The notes beneath the pieces are model-generated. The model searched no databases. It was not told the DNA's origin and saw only the letters and a program-made list of their open reading frames with translations. From an uncultured Fibrobacter sp. (lineage in GTDB: Bacteria > Fibrobacterota > Fibrobacteria > Fibrobacterales > Fibrobacteraceae), in the NCBI GenBank assembly GCA_946414025.1, contig CAMKMX010000010.1, positions 19,444-83,443 on the forward strand: DNA of 64,000 nt, read 5' to 3'. Position numbers and translations under genes: made by a program. The first letter of the stretch is position 1. The number at the start of each line of letters is the position of its first letter. Positions 51,974-62,000 of this stretch are shown here, piece after piece.

Positions 51974-52900
51974 ATGTTCAAGAAACTCCTTACCGCAGCC
52001 CTGGCCGCAGCCTCCCTCGCTTTTGCAGGGGAGCATTGGAACGTGGACCCGGGTGGCGTGACCATGAAGTTTCTTGCGCTGCAGGTTTCGCCGCGAACTG
52101 CCGCCATGGCGGGAGCTGGCGTTGCAGACCCCGCCAGGGCCTCCGAAGTGACCCGGAACCCGCTGGCCATGAGCACCGTAGAATCCCCGGAGTTCGGCCT
52201 GAACCAGATTGTCTTTGACGGCATGGGTTCGGACCGTTTCATCAACGTCTACTACGGCCTTCCTTTTGCAGACAAATTCACTTTCTCGGCGGGCCTGGAT
52301 TACCTCGGTTACGACGACATCGAAGGTCGCGACGAAAACGGTCTCGAGACAGGGGAATACGGTGCCTACGCCTGGGCCGCACAGCTTGGCCTCGGTAGCC
52401 GTAATTCCGCCTTCAACTGGGGTGTTACCGCCCGCTTTGCAAGCCAGACCATCGAAGACGAAACGGCCTACGCCATCTTGGGCGACATTGGCGGCTCCTT
52501 CAAGGTGAACCGCTACATGGCCTTCGGTGCGACCCTCACCAACGCTGGCTATGTGACCGCCTACGACAGCGAAGACGAATACGCTCCCATGGCGCTCCAG
52601 GCGGGCATCACGGGCATGATTCCCGTGACCGAAAGGTGGCGCATCCACGTTTCCGCCGACGCCTACCGCCGCGCCGATACCGAAATCCAGGGGCTGTTCG
52701 GGGCCGAAATCGCCTACGCCGAAACCCTGATGCTTCGCCTGGGAACATCGGTCCGCAAAGACGAAAGCGACGACTACTCTACAGGGGTCGCCTGCGGCCT
52801 TGGCGTGGTATTCGGCATGATAGTCTTCGACTACGGCTATTCCCCGCGCCTTGCCCTCGACGGCGGCAACCACCACATTGCCGTGGGCCTGCGGTTCTAA
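51974..52900 (+). CDS. PorV/PorQ-family outer-membrane protein
   Basis: 308 residues from the ATG at 51974, where a signal peptide starts (LLTAALAAASLAFAGE); the frame is open from 51935. VTMKFLALQVSPRTAAMAGA and DPARASEVTRNPLAM match the start of PorV/PorQ proteins of the FadL-like barrel type, and strands alternate to a terminal VGLRF. PorV shuttles type IX cargo on the outer membrane. Other surface genes here carry type IX-like tails. No ribosome-binding site is apparent. Confidence 0.72.
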   Translation: MFKKLLTAALAAASLAFAGEHWNVDPGGVTMKFLALQVSPRTAAMAGAGVADPARASEVTRNPLAMSTVESPEFGLNQIVFDGMGSDRFINVYYGLPFADKFTFSAGLDYLGYDDIEGRDENGLETGEYGAYAWAAQLGLGSRNSAFNWGVTARFASQTIEDETAYAILGDIGGSFKVNRYMAFGATLTNAGYVTAYDSEDEYAPMALQAGITGMIPVTERWRIHVSADAYRRADTEIQGLFGAEIAYAETLMLRLGTSVRKDESDDYSTGVACGLGVVFGMIVFDYGYSPRLALDGGNHHIAVGLRF

Positions 52901-52907
52901 CGACCTT

Positions 52908-52974
52908 GTCATCCCCGCGAACCATCTTCGTCATCCCCGCGCTACATTCTTGTCATCCTCGCGAAGGCGAGGAT
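52908..52974. repeat. Three GTCATCC repeats of 22 bases ending in a hairpin
   Basis: GTCATCCCCGCG at 52908 and 52930 and GTCATCCTCGCG at 52952 stand exactly 22 bases apart. The third carries the hairpin ATCCTCGC-GAAG-GCGAGGAT (52955-52974). It lies between the convergent PorV-like and activator genes and may act as their transcription end. Confidence 0.7.
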
Positions 52975-52995
52975 CCCCTATCATTTCCCTTTCCC

Positions 52996-53973
52996 TCAGC
53001 TCGCAATCTTCACACGACCCTTCTGTAGCTGGTAGCACAAGCTTCCGCGGCTAATCCCCAGCTTTTTCGCCGCCTTGCACTTGTTCCCCTTGCATAGCAA
53101 AAGCGTCTCCTCGATGTCGGTGAAGGTCGGTTTCTTCTTCCGCTTTTTCAAGAAATCCGTCACGTAAATCGAACAGATATTTTTTTCGCAAAGTTTCGGT
53201 AGCGAAAATTCCTGGGTCAAGATTTCGGTAAGGGTCACATCATAGGGTTTCAGCACCGTATAGCGTTGAAGCACATTTTTCAGCTGGCGTACGTTCCCCG
53301 GCCAGGGGCAGGCCTTCAGCAGTTCCATTTCTTCGGCGGAAAGGCGGCGGCTTTGCGAAATTTCGCAATTTTTTTGCGGACTGCCAGAATCGCGCTTGTC
53401 GGAATCGCTCCCATTAACTTGGGTCTGTGCCTCCCGCCACAAGTCGTGGGCCACGTCGGCAAAATCCGGCCGTGAGCGCAGGGGCGGAATCTCCACAGGA
53501 AAAACGTTGATACGATAAAACAAATCCGCCCGGAAATTCCCGTCGGAGATTTCCTGTTTCAGGTTCCGGTTGGTGGCGCATATCAGGCGGAAGTTCACGG
53601 GAACACTCTGGGCGCCTCCCACGGGCGTCACCGTTTTCTCCTGCAAAATGCGCAACAGCTTGCTCTGGGTATCCATGGGCAGTTCCCCGATTTCGTCCAG
53701 AAAAAGCGTGCCCCCTTCTGCAGAGCGGACAAGTCCAAGTTTCTCGTCCACCGCTCCTGTAAACGCGCCCCTTACCGAACCCTCCAGAATACTCTCCGCA
53801 AGACTCTTCGGGATAGAACTGCAGTTCAGCGCCACGAAAGGCCCCTCCTTCCGCAGGCCGTGATTGTGGATAAAACGCGCGGCCACCTCTTTCCCGGCTC
53901 CCGATTCTCCCTGCAAAAGCACCGGGATGTTGGACAACGACGCGATTTCAAGCATTTTGTGTTGGTCTTTCAT
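52996..53973 (-). CDS. Sigma-54-dependent transcriptional activator without a receiver domain
   Basis: 325 residues. AAA+ domain: Walker A GESGAGKE (22-29), GAFTGA loop (69-74) that contacts sigma-54, Walker B GGTLFLDE (87-94), and PWPGNVRQLKNVL. The C-terminal Fis-type helix-turn-helix (KCKAAKKLGISRGSLCYQLQ) binds the enhancer. It lacks the usual N-terminal sensory domain, so it may be constitutively active or controlled by a partner, as PspF is. A low-complexity insert (about 190-225) is unusual. The target is not evident. Confidence 0.9.
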   Translation of the reverse strand: MKDQHKMLEIASLSNIPVLLQGESGAGKEVAARFIHNHGLRKEGPFVALNCSSIPKSLAESILEGSVRGAFTGAVDEKLGLVRSAEGGTLFLDEIGELPMDTQSKLLRILQEKTVTPVGGAQSVPVNFRLICATNRNLKQEISDGNFRADLFYRINVFPVEIPPLRSRPDFADVAHDLWREAQTQVNGSDSDKRDSGSPQKNCEISQSRRLSAEEMELLKACPWPGNVRQLKNVLQRYTVLKPYDVTLTEILTQEFSLPKLCEKNICSIYVTDFLKKRKKKPTFTDIEETLLLCKGNKCKAAKKLGISRGSLCYQLQKGRVKIAS

Positions 53974-54105
53974 TATGCCCTCCGATGTAATAAACGGAGA
54001 TGCGAAACGTTTTTTGAACCCGCTCTACGAATTTTTACAAAACCGCCCCCTTTTTTACAATTTGCAAACGATAGTTGCCTCTCATGCAAAAACAATTCAT
54101 TTTAC

Positions 54106-54134
54106 TTGCCTTTCCAGAAAGAATTATATATATT
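54106..54134 (+). promoter_or_regulatory. Promoter of the antitoxin RNA
   Basis: -35-like TTGCCT (54106-54111) and -10-like TATATT (54129-54134), 17 bases apart. Transcription would start near 54141, exactly where the first RNA repeat begins. The gap between the sigma-54 activator gene and this promoter (53974-54105) is AT-rich with no gene. Confidence 0.55.
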
Positions 54135-54140
54135 TATAGG

Positions 54141-54232
54141 AGCAGGGCGGTAGGTCGCCGCCTGAGAAAAAAGAAAGGCCAAACAGATGAAACAGGGCGG
54201 TAGGTCGCTGCCTGAGAAAAAAAGAAAGACCG
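54141..54232 (+). ncRNA. Type III antitoxin RNA (two tandem repeats)
   Basis: Two copies of a ~38-base unit begin at 54143 and 54193 (period 50). Both start CAGGGCGGTAGGTCGCYGCC and end GAG-A6/7-GAAAG. They differ at three positions. One change (CCGCC to CTGCC) turns a G-C into a G-U in the stem GGCGG/CYGCC, so pairing is kept, suggesting selection on RNA structure. In type III systems the toxin cuts such a repeat transcript into units, each of which folds into a pseudoknot and traps one toxin. A terminator and the toxin gene follow, as expected. Confidence 0.72.
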
Positions 54233-54238
54233 TTTTTG

Positions 54239-54287
54239 ATGCCGTTTTTTTATATGAAAGTATAAAAAGACGGCATTATTTTTTTTT
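54239..54287 (+). terminator. Terminator between antitoxin repeats and toxin
   Basis: A 16-bp stem from 54239 (ATGCCGTTTTTTTATA) to 54276, one G-U pair, 6-base loop TGAAAG, then nine T after one A. Partial readthrough of such a terminator sets the RNA-antitoxin to toxin ratio in type III systems. Confidence 0.9.
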
Positions 54288-54297
54288 GGGGGTAAAT

Positions 54298-54786
54298 ATG
54301 CTAGAGAACCACTCTATCGTCAGGCTCAATGCCGAATTCTTTGAACGGCATAAGGAGCACATAGAAATTTTGAATAAACCTGCAAGACCTCACCTTGTCT
54401 TGGTTGTTCAGATAGATTCACTCACATTTGCGATTCCGTTTCGGACCAGTGCCCATCGTCCAAAACATGGTAAACTGTCGCATTGCTTTTTCTTTTCGAC
54501 TTCTGGCCGTCGCAATCTGAGTAAAGAAGGAAAAATTCCCGCCCTAGATTTTTCAAAAGCGGTCATTGTGACTGAAAGGGATATTGGGATGCCTGCGATA
54601 ATAGATCACGCAGAATTTATAGAGTTACGGGATAATATGAAAAGGGTTGAAGAGAAGTTTAAGGCGTTTTTGCGTTATTATGTTGAATGCAACAAGACGG
54701 GGACAAATCTTGACAAGCCTATAATAATGTATTCCTCTTTACAGTACTTTAAGGAGGAAATCCTCTCAATGAATTTTGATGGTTGA
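54298..54786 (+). CDS. Type III toxin-antitoxin endoribonuclease toxin, TenpN-like
   Basis: 162 residues from the ATG at 54298 (GGGGG 5 bases upstream). The frame is open from 54187, but that part overlaps the antitoxin RNA and terminator. VRLNAEFFERH (8-18), LVLVVQIDSLTFAIPFRTS (33-51), ALDFSKAVIV (82-91), then DHAEF and a charged helix match the TenpN/CptN/ToxN fold: type III toxins have the same '.LTF.IPLRS' and 'LDFSKA' blocks and lengths of about 150-170. It should cleave RNA and be held by the repeat RNA upstream. Phage defence is a known role of the family. Confidence 0.75.
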   Translation: MLENHSIVRLNAEFFERHKEHIEILNKPARPHLVLVVQIDSLTFAIPFRTSAHRPKHGKLSHCFFFSTSGRRNLSKEGKIPALDFSKAVIVTERDIGMPAIIDHAEFIELRDNMKRVEEKFKAFLRYYVECNKTGTNLDKPIIMYSSLQYFKEEILSMNFDG

Positions 54787-54944
54787 TTTTTCTGCCCCAC
54801 TTATATTCCAAGTTGGACTATCCGTTTGCTTGCAAAACGCACCAATTTCACCGTTTTAAGCACTTTTTGAGACCATTCTTGTGAAAATATGCCCTTTTTC
54901 GCTTATTTAAGAGTATATTTACATTGACATATTAGAGAGTTTAG

Positions 54945-55080
54945 CTCTTGTTCTCCACACGAAATCTCGAAGTTTCATTAACCGAGAACAAGGCGAACGC
55001 TCACGTAGATACGTTTAACGAACCGCCCACAGCGGTTCTTTTGGGCGTATTTCGACAAACTGCAATTCCCAGGTGTCAAC
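54945..55080 (+). ncRNA. Folded element E2', related to E1
   Basis: CTTGTTCTC (54947-54955) pairs with GAGAACAAG (54984-54992) around a small GAAA/TTTC hairpin. GAACCGC-CCACA-GCGGTTC (55020-55038), followed by TTTT, is terminator-like, and TTCCCA/TGGGAA (55067-55085) is a further hairpin. The order of parts, TCTTGTTC...GAACA, then a GC hairpin, then a segment with TGC(T)AA and CAGGT, parallels E1 at 22455-22560. A possible TTGACA (54925) lies upstream. No known family recognised; 54787-54944 has no gene. Confidence 0.45.
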
Positions 55081-55092
55081 ATGGGAAGGATG

Positions 55093-55131
55093 TGTCATTG
55101 CGAGGAGCCACGAAGTGGCGACGTGGCAATC
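55093..55131. repeat. REP-like palindrome (TGTCATTGCGAGG type)
   Basis: TGTCATTGCGAGGAGCCACG, then AAGTGGCGACGTGGCAATC; CCAC-GAA-GTGG forms the inner hairpin and ATTGC/GCAAT the outer. Same family as 22635-22671. Confidence 0.7.
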
Positions 55132-55145
55132 TCAATCTAGCAGTA

Positions 55146-55243
55146 TTGTCGCCCTTTTCGGGGCGTGGGTCGCTCGCGTTTATCGGTTAGAGGCATTCGA
55201 GAGCCCCGTGTGGATAAACGCAGTGAACCCGCACCCCTTTTTT
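55146..55243 (+). ncRNA. Folded element E2, homologue of the E1 3' half
   Basis: GGGGCGTGGGTCGCTCGC with GTTTATC (55160-55184) pairs with GATAAACGC and AGTGAACCCGCACCCC (55213-55237): about 20 of 25 positions pair, nine without a break (GCGTTTATC/GATAAACGC), followed by six T. Upstream GCCC-TTTTC-GGGGC competes for the same bases, just as CGCACC/GGTGCG does in E1. E1 and E2 share GGGTCG, a TTAT word, TTAG/CTAA, AGAGCC and GCACC-T6 in the same order. It lies 76 bases before an unknown gene. Confidence 0.5.
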
Positions 55244-55319
55244 GTACTCATACAAAATTGGTGTCGCAATTTCTCGGCTGAACAAGGCGAAACTCCAAAA
55301 ATTTAACTTAGGAGTTTGT

Positions 55320-55709
55320 ATGGAAGAACTATACAAAAAATTAGACTCGATTTTGGTTGAGTTGAATAGGGCATATAAAGAAAAATACCCCAATAAGGGC
55401 AGTTTGGATAAACGGGTTATTGATGTTCCCATGTACAAAACGCAGAAAGTTCAAATCTTTACTGTTGGGGAGACTGATAAGATTGAGTCTGATGTTGTTT
55501 TTGTATTGTCAAAAAACAAGGAAAATATCGTTGTCGAGATTCCGTTTATGGATTCCAAAGAAGAATATCCTGATGATGCTTTTAACGGGAGTTTCTTAAA
55601 GAAAGCCCAGGAAATTTTAGAATCAAAAGCATTCGAAAAAAGACTAGGCCTTTTTTACAAGAAAACAAGTGCCAATTCACTAGAGGAACCAGCCAATAGA
55701 GGAAAGTAA
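55320..55709 (+). CDS. Hypothetical protein
   Basis: 129 residues from the ATG at 55320 (TAGGAG upstream); the frame is open from 55242. Soluble and charged: MEELYKKLDSILVELNRAYK, VQIFTVGETDKIES, VVFVLSKNKENIVVEIPFMD. AT-rich composition and the E2 element before it resemble the island at 22.7 kb. No family recognised. Next gene 1 base after its stop. Confidence 0.55.
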   Translation: MEELYKKLDSILVELNRAYKEKYPNKGSLDKRVIDVPMYKTQKVQIFTVGETDKIESDVVFVLSKNKENIVVEIPFMDSKEEYPDDAFNGSFLKKAQEILESKAFEKRLGLFYKKTSANSLEEPANRGK

Positions 55710-55710
55710 T

Positions 55711-56013
55711 ATGTCTGCAATTGAAACTCAGGATTTTTACTTTGTTGTGCCGGATTATACGGCTATAGCTCATATTGAAAATAATAACGGAATGTTCAGT
55801 ATAAAGGCTGATACAGTTAAGAACAAAACATTGCACGCTGTCGGTAGCGAACATGAGTCTATAGAATCTGCCTTGGAAGAGTTGATTAGAATGATTTTAA
55901 ATAATTACAAGCAAATTTTAAAGATATCTTGTTCTGAAAATTTTATTTCAATTAATCGAATAAAAGGAATTCTTGCGAAAATGCAATTGACCTGTGAAAT
56001 TGAGGAATGTTAA
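55711..56013 (+). CDS. Hypothetical protein
   Basis: 100 residues, GAGGAAAG upstream of the ATG. Starts MSAIETQDFYFVVPDYTAIA; soluble alpha/beta with a Cys pair near the end (LTCEIEEC). Probably cotranscribed with the preceding gene. It could be a small partner or immunity-type protein of its neighbour; nothing specific is seen. Confidence 0.5.
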   Translation: MSAIETQDFYFVVPDYTAIAHIENNNGMFSIKADTVKNKTLHAVGSEHESIESALEELIRMILNNYKQILKISCSENFISINRIKGILAKMQLTCEIEEC

Positions 56014-56082
56014 AAAAGGAAATTTCCCAGAACTCAATCTCAACTTTTAAGCCTTTTAAAAATCATCCAAAAGAGGGATAAC

Positions 56083-59000
56083 ATGTCCATTAAAATAGCA
56101 TCAGTTTTAGCACTGTGTACTTCCATGGCTATCGCCGCTCCCGCAATATGGAACGGCACTGCCGATGTTTCATGGTATACGTCGAGTGCTCAGGCATACA
56201 ACTTGACAACGGCAGAACAACTTGCGGGGCTTGCCAAGTTGGTGAACCAGGGAACTTCTTCGTTTGAAGGAAAAACAATCACATTAGGAGCTGACATTTT
56301 CCTGAACGATACTGCAGGTGCGGCTGCTGGTACGTGGGCGAGTGTTTCTCATACGGAGTGGGTCCCTATTGGAACAAGTACTCGACCTTTCAAGGGAGAA
56401 TTTGATGGTATTGCAGGAAAAAAGAATCGTAAAATTTATGGGTTGTATGTAAATAATGCGACCAAAGATTATGTGGGTCTCTTTGGATATACGAATAATG
56501 TTAAGATAAGTAACCTGGATGTCCTTGTTGGGCGAATTACTGCAAAGGATAATGTGGGGGCTCTTGTTGGCTATGCAGAGGGAGGTTCTGTTACGAATGT
56601 GCATAGTGAAGTTAAGGTGACCGGCAATAATCATGTCGGTGGGCTTGTGGGTTATTTTACTGGAACACTTTCTACAAGTTCCGTGAAAGAAAATGTTGTG
56701 GGACAAGATTCTGTTGGCGGCTTGGTTGGTGTCACAACGGGCTCTGTTTCTGGAACGGCTAAATCTAATAGCTACTTTACAGGAAATGTTACTGGCCGTA
56801 AATATGTTGGCGGATTGATTGGTGCTGGTTTAAGCGTATCAAAAAGCTATGCAGAAGGTACTATAAAAGGTGATTCCTGCTATGTTGGCGGAATTGCGGG
56901 ATATGTTACAGGAAATATAGATTCCACTTACCATATTGGTGGCGATGTGAGTGGAGCGGGATATGTCGGTGGTTTGGTCGGACTGGCTTCTTCTTCAGTG
57001 TCGAATTCGTACTCAGAAGGAAATGTTACAGGAACTGGCAATTATGTTGGTGGATTAATTGGTCTGTCGTACTACTATTATAGTGGAACATCCAATGAAA
57101 CTGTTATGACAGCCCGAAATTCGTATGCAATAGGAAATGTGACAGGCAAAGGTTTTGTTGGTGGTTTGGTTGGTTTGGATTCTATCTATAATACAGACAA
57201 TAATACAAAGACCTTGGTAAAGAACATAAGCTATTCCCATTCTGTAGGAAATGTTGTAGGAAAAGATAATTATGTTGGAGGTGTATTAGGAAAATCCAGC
57301 ATATATAACTATCGTTCAAAGATTTCACAGCAAATTTTATCCTCATATCATAAGGGATCTGTTGAGAGCGACTCTAGTTATGCCGGTGGTGTAGTTGGTT
57401 ATGCATTTGGAAATATTAGTTGGTCATATCATATTGATGGCGATGTGAGTGGAGCTGGTTTTGTTGGCGGAGTGGCTGGAATAGCAAGATATTCAGTGTC
57501 GAATTCGTATTCAGAGGGTAATGTTACAGGAACGAGTTCCTGTGTTGGCGGAGTGGCTGGATATGGAAAGTCTATTATTTCATCCAATCCCATATCTGTT
57601 GTTTCGTCTAAGCACACCAAGGGTGATGTGAGTGGATGGGGATATGTTGGGGGATTGATTGGTTACACCGAAGGTCCGGTGATCAGCTCTCTTTCTGAAG
57701 GCGATGTTACGGGTCAAGGAAACTATGTTGGCGGCTTAATTGGTTTGTCGTATTATTATTATACGGGTTCGTCTGATACTACTATTATGACTGCTCAAAA
57801 TTCGTATGCTGTAGGAAATGTGAAAGGCAAGGGATATGTCGGTGGCTTGATTGGCTTGGATTCTAGCTATAGTAGGAAATCGGTAAAGAAAATAAGCAAT
57901 TCGCATTCTGTAGGAAATGTTATTGGAAAAGATAAGTATGTTGGAGGCGTGCTAGGCAAATCTAATGGTGGAGGTAATCTGCAAATCCATTCCTCATACC
58001 ATAAGGGATCTGTTGAAAGCACCTCTGATTATGTTGGTGGTGTAGCTGGTTATGCAAGTGGAATAATTGATTCTACTTATCACATTGATGGCCATGTGAG
58101 TGGCAACGGATATGTCGGTGGTTTGGTCGGATACGTTTCTTCTACAGTGTCAAATTCGTATTCAGAGGGTAATGTTACAGGAGCGAGTTCCTATGTTGGC
58201 GGATTGATTGGTTTGTCGTATTATTATTATAGTTCGGATTCGTCTGCTATCACTATTATGACAGCCCAAAACTCGTATGCTACAGGAAATGTGAGTGGCA
58301 AGGGATATGTTGGAGGCTTGATTGGTTTGGATTCTATCTATATCAGTTATAGACCTTCAAGCGATACAAAGACCTTGGTAAAGAAAATAAGCAATTCTCA
58401 TTCTGTAGGAAATGTTGTAGGAAAAGATAAGTATGTTGGGGGTGTGCTAGGAAAATCCAATTATGGATATTACTCATCTTCGTATAGTTCAAATATTTCT
58501 TTGCAAATGCTCTCTTCGTATCACAAAGGGTCTATCGAAAGCGATTCTAGTTATGTTGGTGGTGTAGCTGGTTATGTAAGTGGAGATGTTGATTCAACGT
58601 ATCATGTTGACGGCAATGTGAATGGTTCTGAATATGTTGGCGGTTTGATTGGACTGGCTTCATCGTCAGTGAAAAATTCGTATTCGGAGGGTGATGTTAC
58701 AGGTACGGGTAAGTATGTCGGCGGTTTGATTGGCCACGGGGTATCTGTAAATTCCTCTAATCATGCCAAAGGTAGTGTTAGTGGATTTAACTTCATTGGC
58801 GGCCTGATAGGATACGCTTCATCATCAGTGAAAAATTCGTATTCGGAGGGTGATGTTACTGGAACAGGCAACTATATTGGCGGTTTGGTTGGAAAAGGTG
58901 CATTGATTACTGCGAGTTCCGCAAAAGGTGATGCTAATGGACAGAATTATGTCGGTGGATTGGCTGGATACACCGCTGGTGCGGTGACGGGTTCCCATTC

Positions 59001-62000
59001 GGAAGGCGATGTGACAGGGCAAGATTCTGTTGGAGGGTTAGTTGGATTTGGGACTACAATAGGGAATTCGTATCACGATAGCGGGATTGTGTCAGGAAAA
59101 AAATATGTTGGCGGCTTGGCTGGATACACCACTGGCACGGTAACAGGTTCCCATTCGGAAGGAATCGTGTCGGGAACAGGCAACTATGTAGGTGGATTGG
59201 TCGGGCGTGGTGCGGCGATAGATGTTTCGTATCACGAAGGAGGCGATGTCAGTGGTGTTTATTATGTAGGTGGTCTAGCTGGATATACCTCTAGTGCGGT
59301 GACAGGTTCCCATTCGGAAGGAAATGTGACTGGAACAAGGGACTATGTAGGAGGAACAGTTGGTTCGGCCTCGGGAAAGATTCGTAATTCCTATGCGGTA
59401 GTAAAGTATGTAAGAGGAAGAAATATCGTTGGCGGCTTGGCCGGTTATGTCGAAGATTCCATAGATGTTTCTTATTTTGAGGGGGACTCTGTTACGGGAA
59501 TTAGTCAAATTGGAGGTCTTGCTGGTTATGCGGAAAAAACAGTAGATAGTTCTTATTCAACTGCTAATATAAAAGGCGATGATAACGTCGGAGGCCTTAT
59601 CGGTAGTGCTTACGGTGATGTGTCTAATTCGTATGCCATTGGAAATGTTGTTGGCGATGTAGAACATTCTTCTGCCGGTAACGATAACTTAGGTGGTCTT
59701 GTAGGCTATCAGTATGGCGGTTCTGTAAGCAAGTCGATGGCATTGGGCAATGTTTCGGGAACTACAAAATTGGGAGGTCTTGTTGGTCGATTCGATGGCA
59801 CAAAGATTTCTCAGTCCTATGCGAACGGCAATGTGACCGGTGATTATTACGGCGATCCCGCTGACGAAGTGGGCAACTATTATATAGGCGGTCTTGTTGG
59901 TTATGCCAAAGGTGCTTTGGAAGAAACATACGCAAGTGGAGTTGTCAAAGGCATTGAAGACGAACCTGTTTATACCGGTTGCATTGTGGGTTACGTAAAT
60001 GGATCCTTGAATATTACGAAGTCGTACTACGACAAAACTAAGTGTAGTCTTGGAGTCGATGGAGGCGAGGAAACGGCTACCGTTACGGGTTCTCCAGACA
60101 AGACAACCACCGAAATGCAGACCCAGTCCACTTTCGTAAATTGGGATTTTGTAGACACCTGGAAAATTTACGAAAATACCTATCCATTCCTTAAAATTTT
60201 CACTAGTTCTTTGACCAATGCGGTCGTAACTACGGCCTCGTTAGAGAATATTGTATATGACGGTTCTGCAAAGACACCAATTGTTACTTCTGTTGAATTG
60301 TTTGGAGAAACGTTGACCTATGGATCGGACTATACGGTTGCTTATAAGAATAACGTGGATGCGGGAACTGCGACTATCAATGTTTGCGGGGTAAACCCCT
60401 ATGGTGGTTGTAAGGCAATCAATTTTGTTATAAATGCGGCCGCCATTGTGCCTACAATTGCATCGATTGAAGATGTAACATACAGCGGTGTAGCTTTGAC
60501 GCCGGAAATTAGAGTTTATAACGGCGGGACTTTGCTTACTGACGCAGATTACATCGTTGAATATGCGGATAACTTGAATGCGGGAACGGCGTCGGTTACG
60601 GTGACCTTGAGGGGGAACTACAGCGGTTCTGCAACAAAGACATTTACCATTAAAAAGGCAACACCGATAATAAGTCAAAATCCGACGGCAAGCAATGTCG
60701 TAAACGGGCAAACATTGGCTTCTTCTGAACTTACTGGAGGAAGTGCTGATGTTGAAGGCGCCTTTGTCTGGCAAGCGCCCGAAACGGTTCCAACACTTGA
60801 AAATGATGGGTATATTGCTGTGTTTGTTCCGACAGACACCTTGAATTATGATTCTGTGGAAACTACGGTACCGGTAGAAGTTCTGGATTATGTCTATGTT
60901 GCTGTTCATGTTGGCGATGAAACCCTTGATAGCGCCGTTATTATAAGGGGTGGAAACTATACGTTGCCTAATGTTCCCGATAGTGTCGGCCATGACTTTG
61001 TGGGGCTTTATAAAGGGAATGCGATTGTTGGCAATCCTGGTGATGTGATTGTTTTAAATGAAAATACGGTGATTGAAGCGATATATGAAGCGAAGACATT
61101 TGCCATCACCTTCGCGAATGGAGGTGTTGTCCTTCAATCAGAAAATACGGCGTATGGTACTTTGCCGGAATATAGGGGAGAAACGCCAACTAAAACGGCA
61201 ACGGTTCAGTATACCTACACGTTCAAGGGCTGGAAACCCACAATCACTCCCGTTACCGGAGCTGCGACATACACGGCTGTATTTGACAGCACGGTCAACA
61301 AGTACATGGTGACCTTCAAGGATGGCGAGACTGTGCTGCAGAGCGGCGAGGTGGCCTACGGTACCGTTCCCACCGCTCCCGCGGTCACCCTGCCCGAGAA
61401 TACGGCGCAGTATACGTACAGCTTTGGCGGTTGGGATTCCGAGGTCGTTGCCGTTATGGGGCCAGCGACATATACTGCTGTCATCAACCGCACCCTGAAC
61501 AAGTACGAAGTCGTGTTCAAGGACTATGACGGGTCGGTCTTGAAGGCCGCCGTCGAGTACGACTACGGGACATCTGCCGATAATGTCGTAAAGCCGTCGG
61601 ATCCGACGCGGGAGAACACCGCCCAATATACGTATACGTTCAAGGGCTGGAATCCGTCCATCGCCGATGTGACTGGAGTGGCCGTTTATACCGCTGAATA
61701 TGATAGCACCGTCCGTAGCTATGAAATAACCTTCGTCAACGGGAGCAGCACCCTGCAGTCCGGTACGGTGGAATACGGACAGACTCCTGTGTATACAGGA
61801 GATATTCCCACAAAGACGGCAACAGCACAGTACACCTACACGTTCAAGGGTTGGAATCCCGCAATCGCTTCCGTTACCGGAGCTGCAACGTACACCGCTG
61901 TATTTGATAGCACTGTCAACAAGTACACGGTAACCTTCAAGGACGGCGAGACCGTGCTGCAGAGCGGTGAGGTGGCTTACGGCACCGTTCCCACCGCTCC

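Noticed and set aside
54143..54232. Short CRISPR array
   Set aside because: Only two copies with a short and non-unique interval, no cas genes, and a terminator plus type III toxin gene follow directly.
54187..54297. Longer toxin N-terminus starting at ATG 54187
   Set aside because: It would be encoded by antitoxin repeat 2 and the terminator; the ATG at 54298 has a GGGGG signal and starts the family-like sequence.
54948..55190. 80-residue frame across the folded elements
   Set aside because: It crosses a terminator-like hairpin and a REP palindrome and has no ribosome-binding site.
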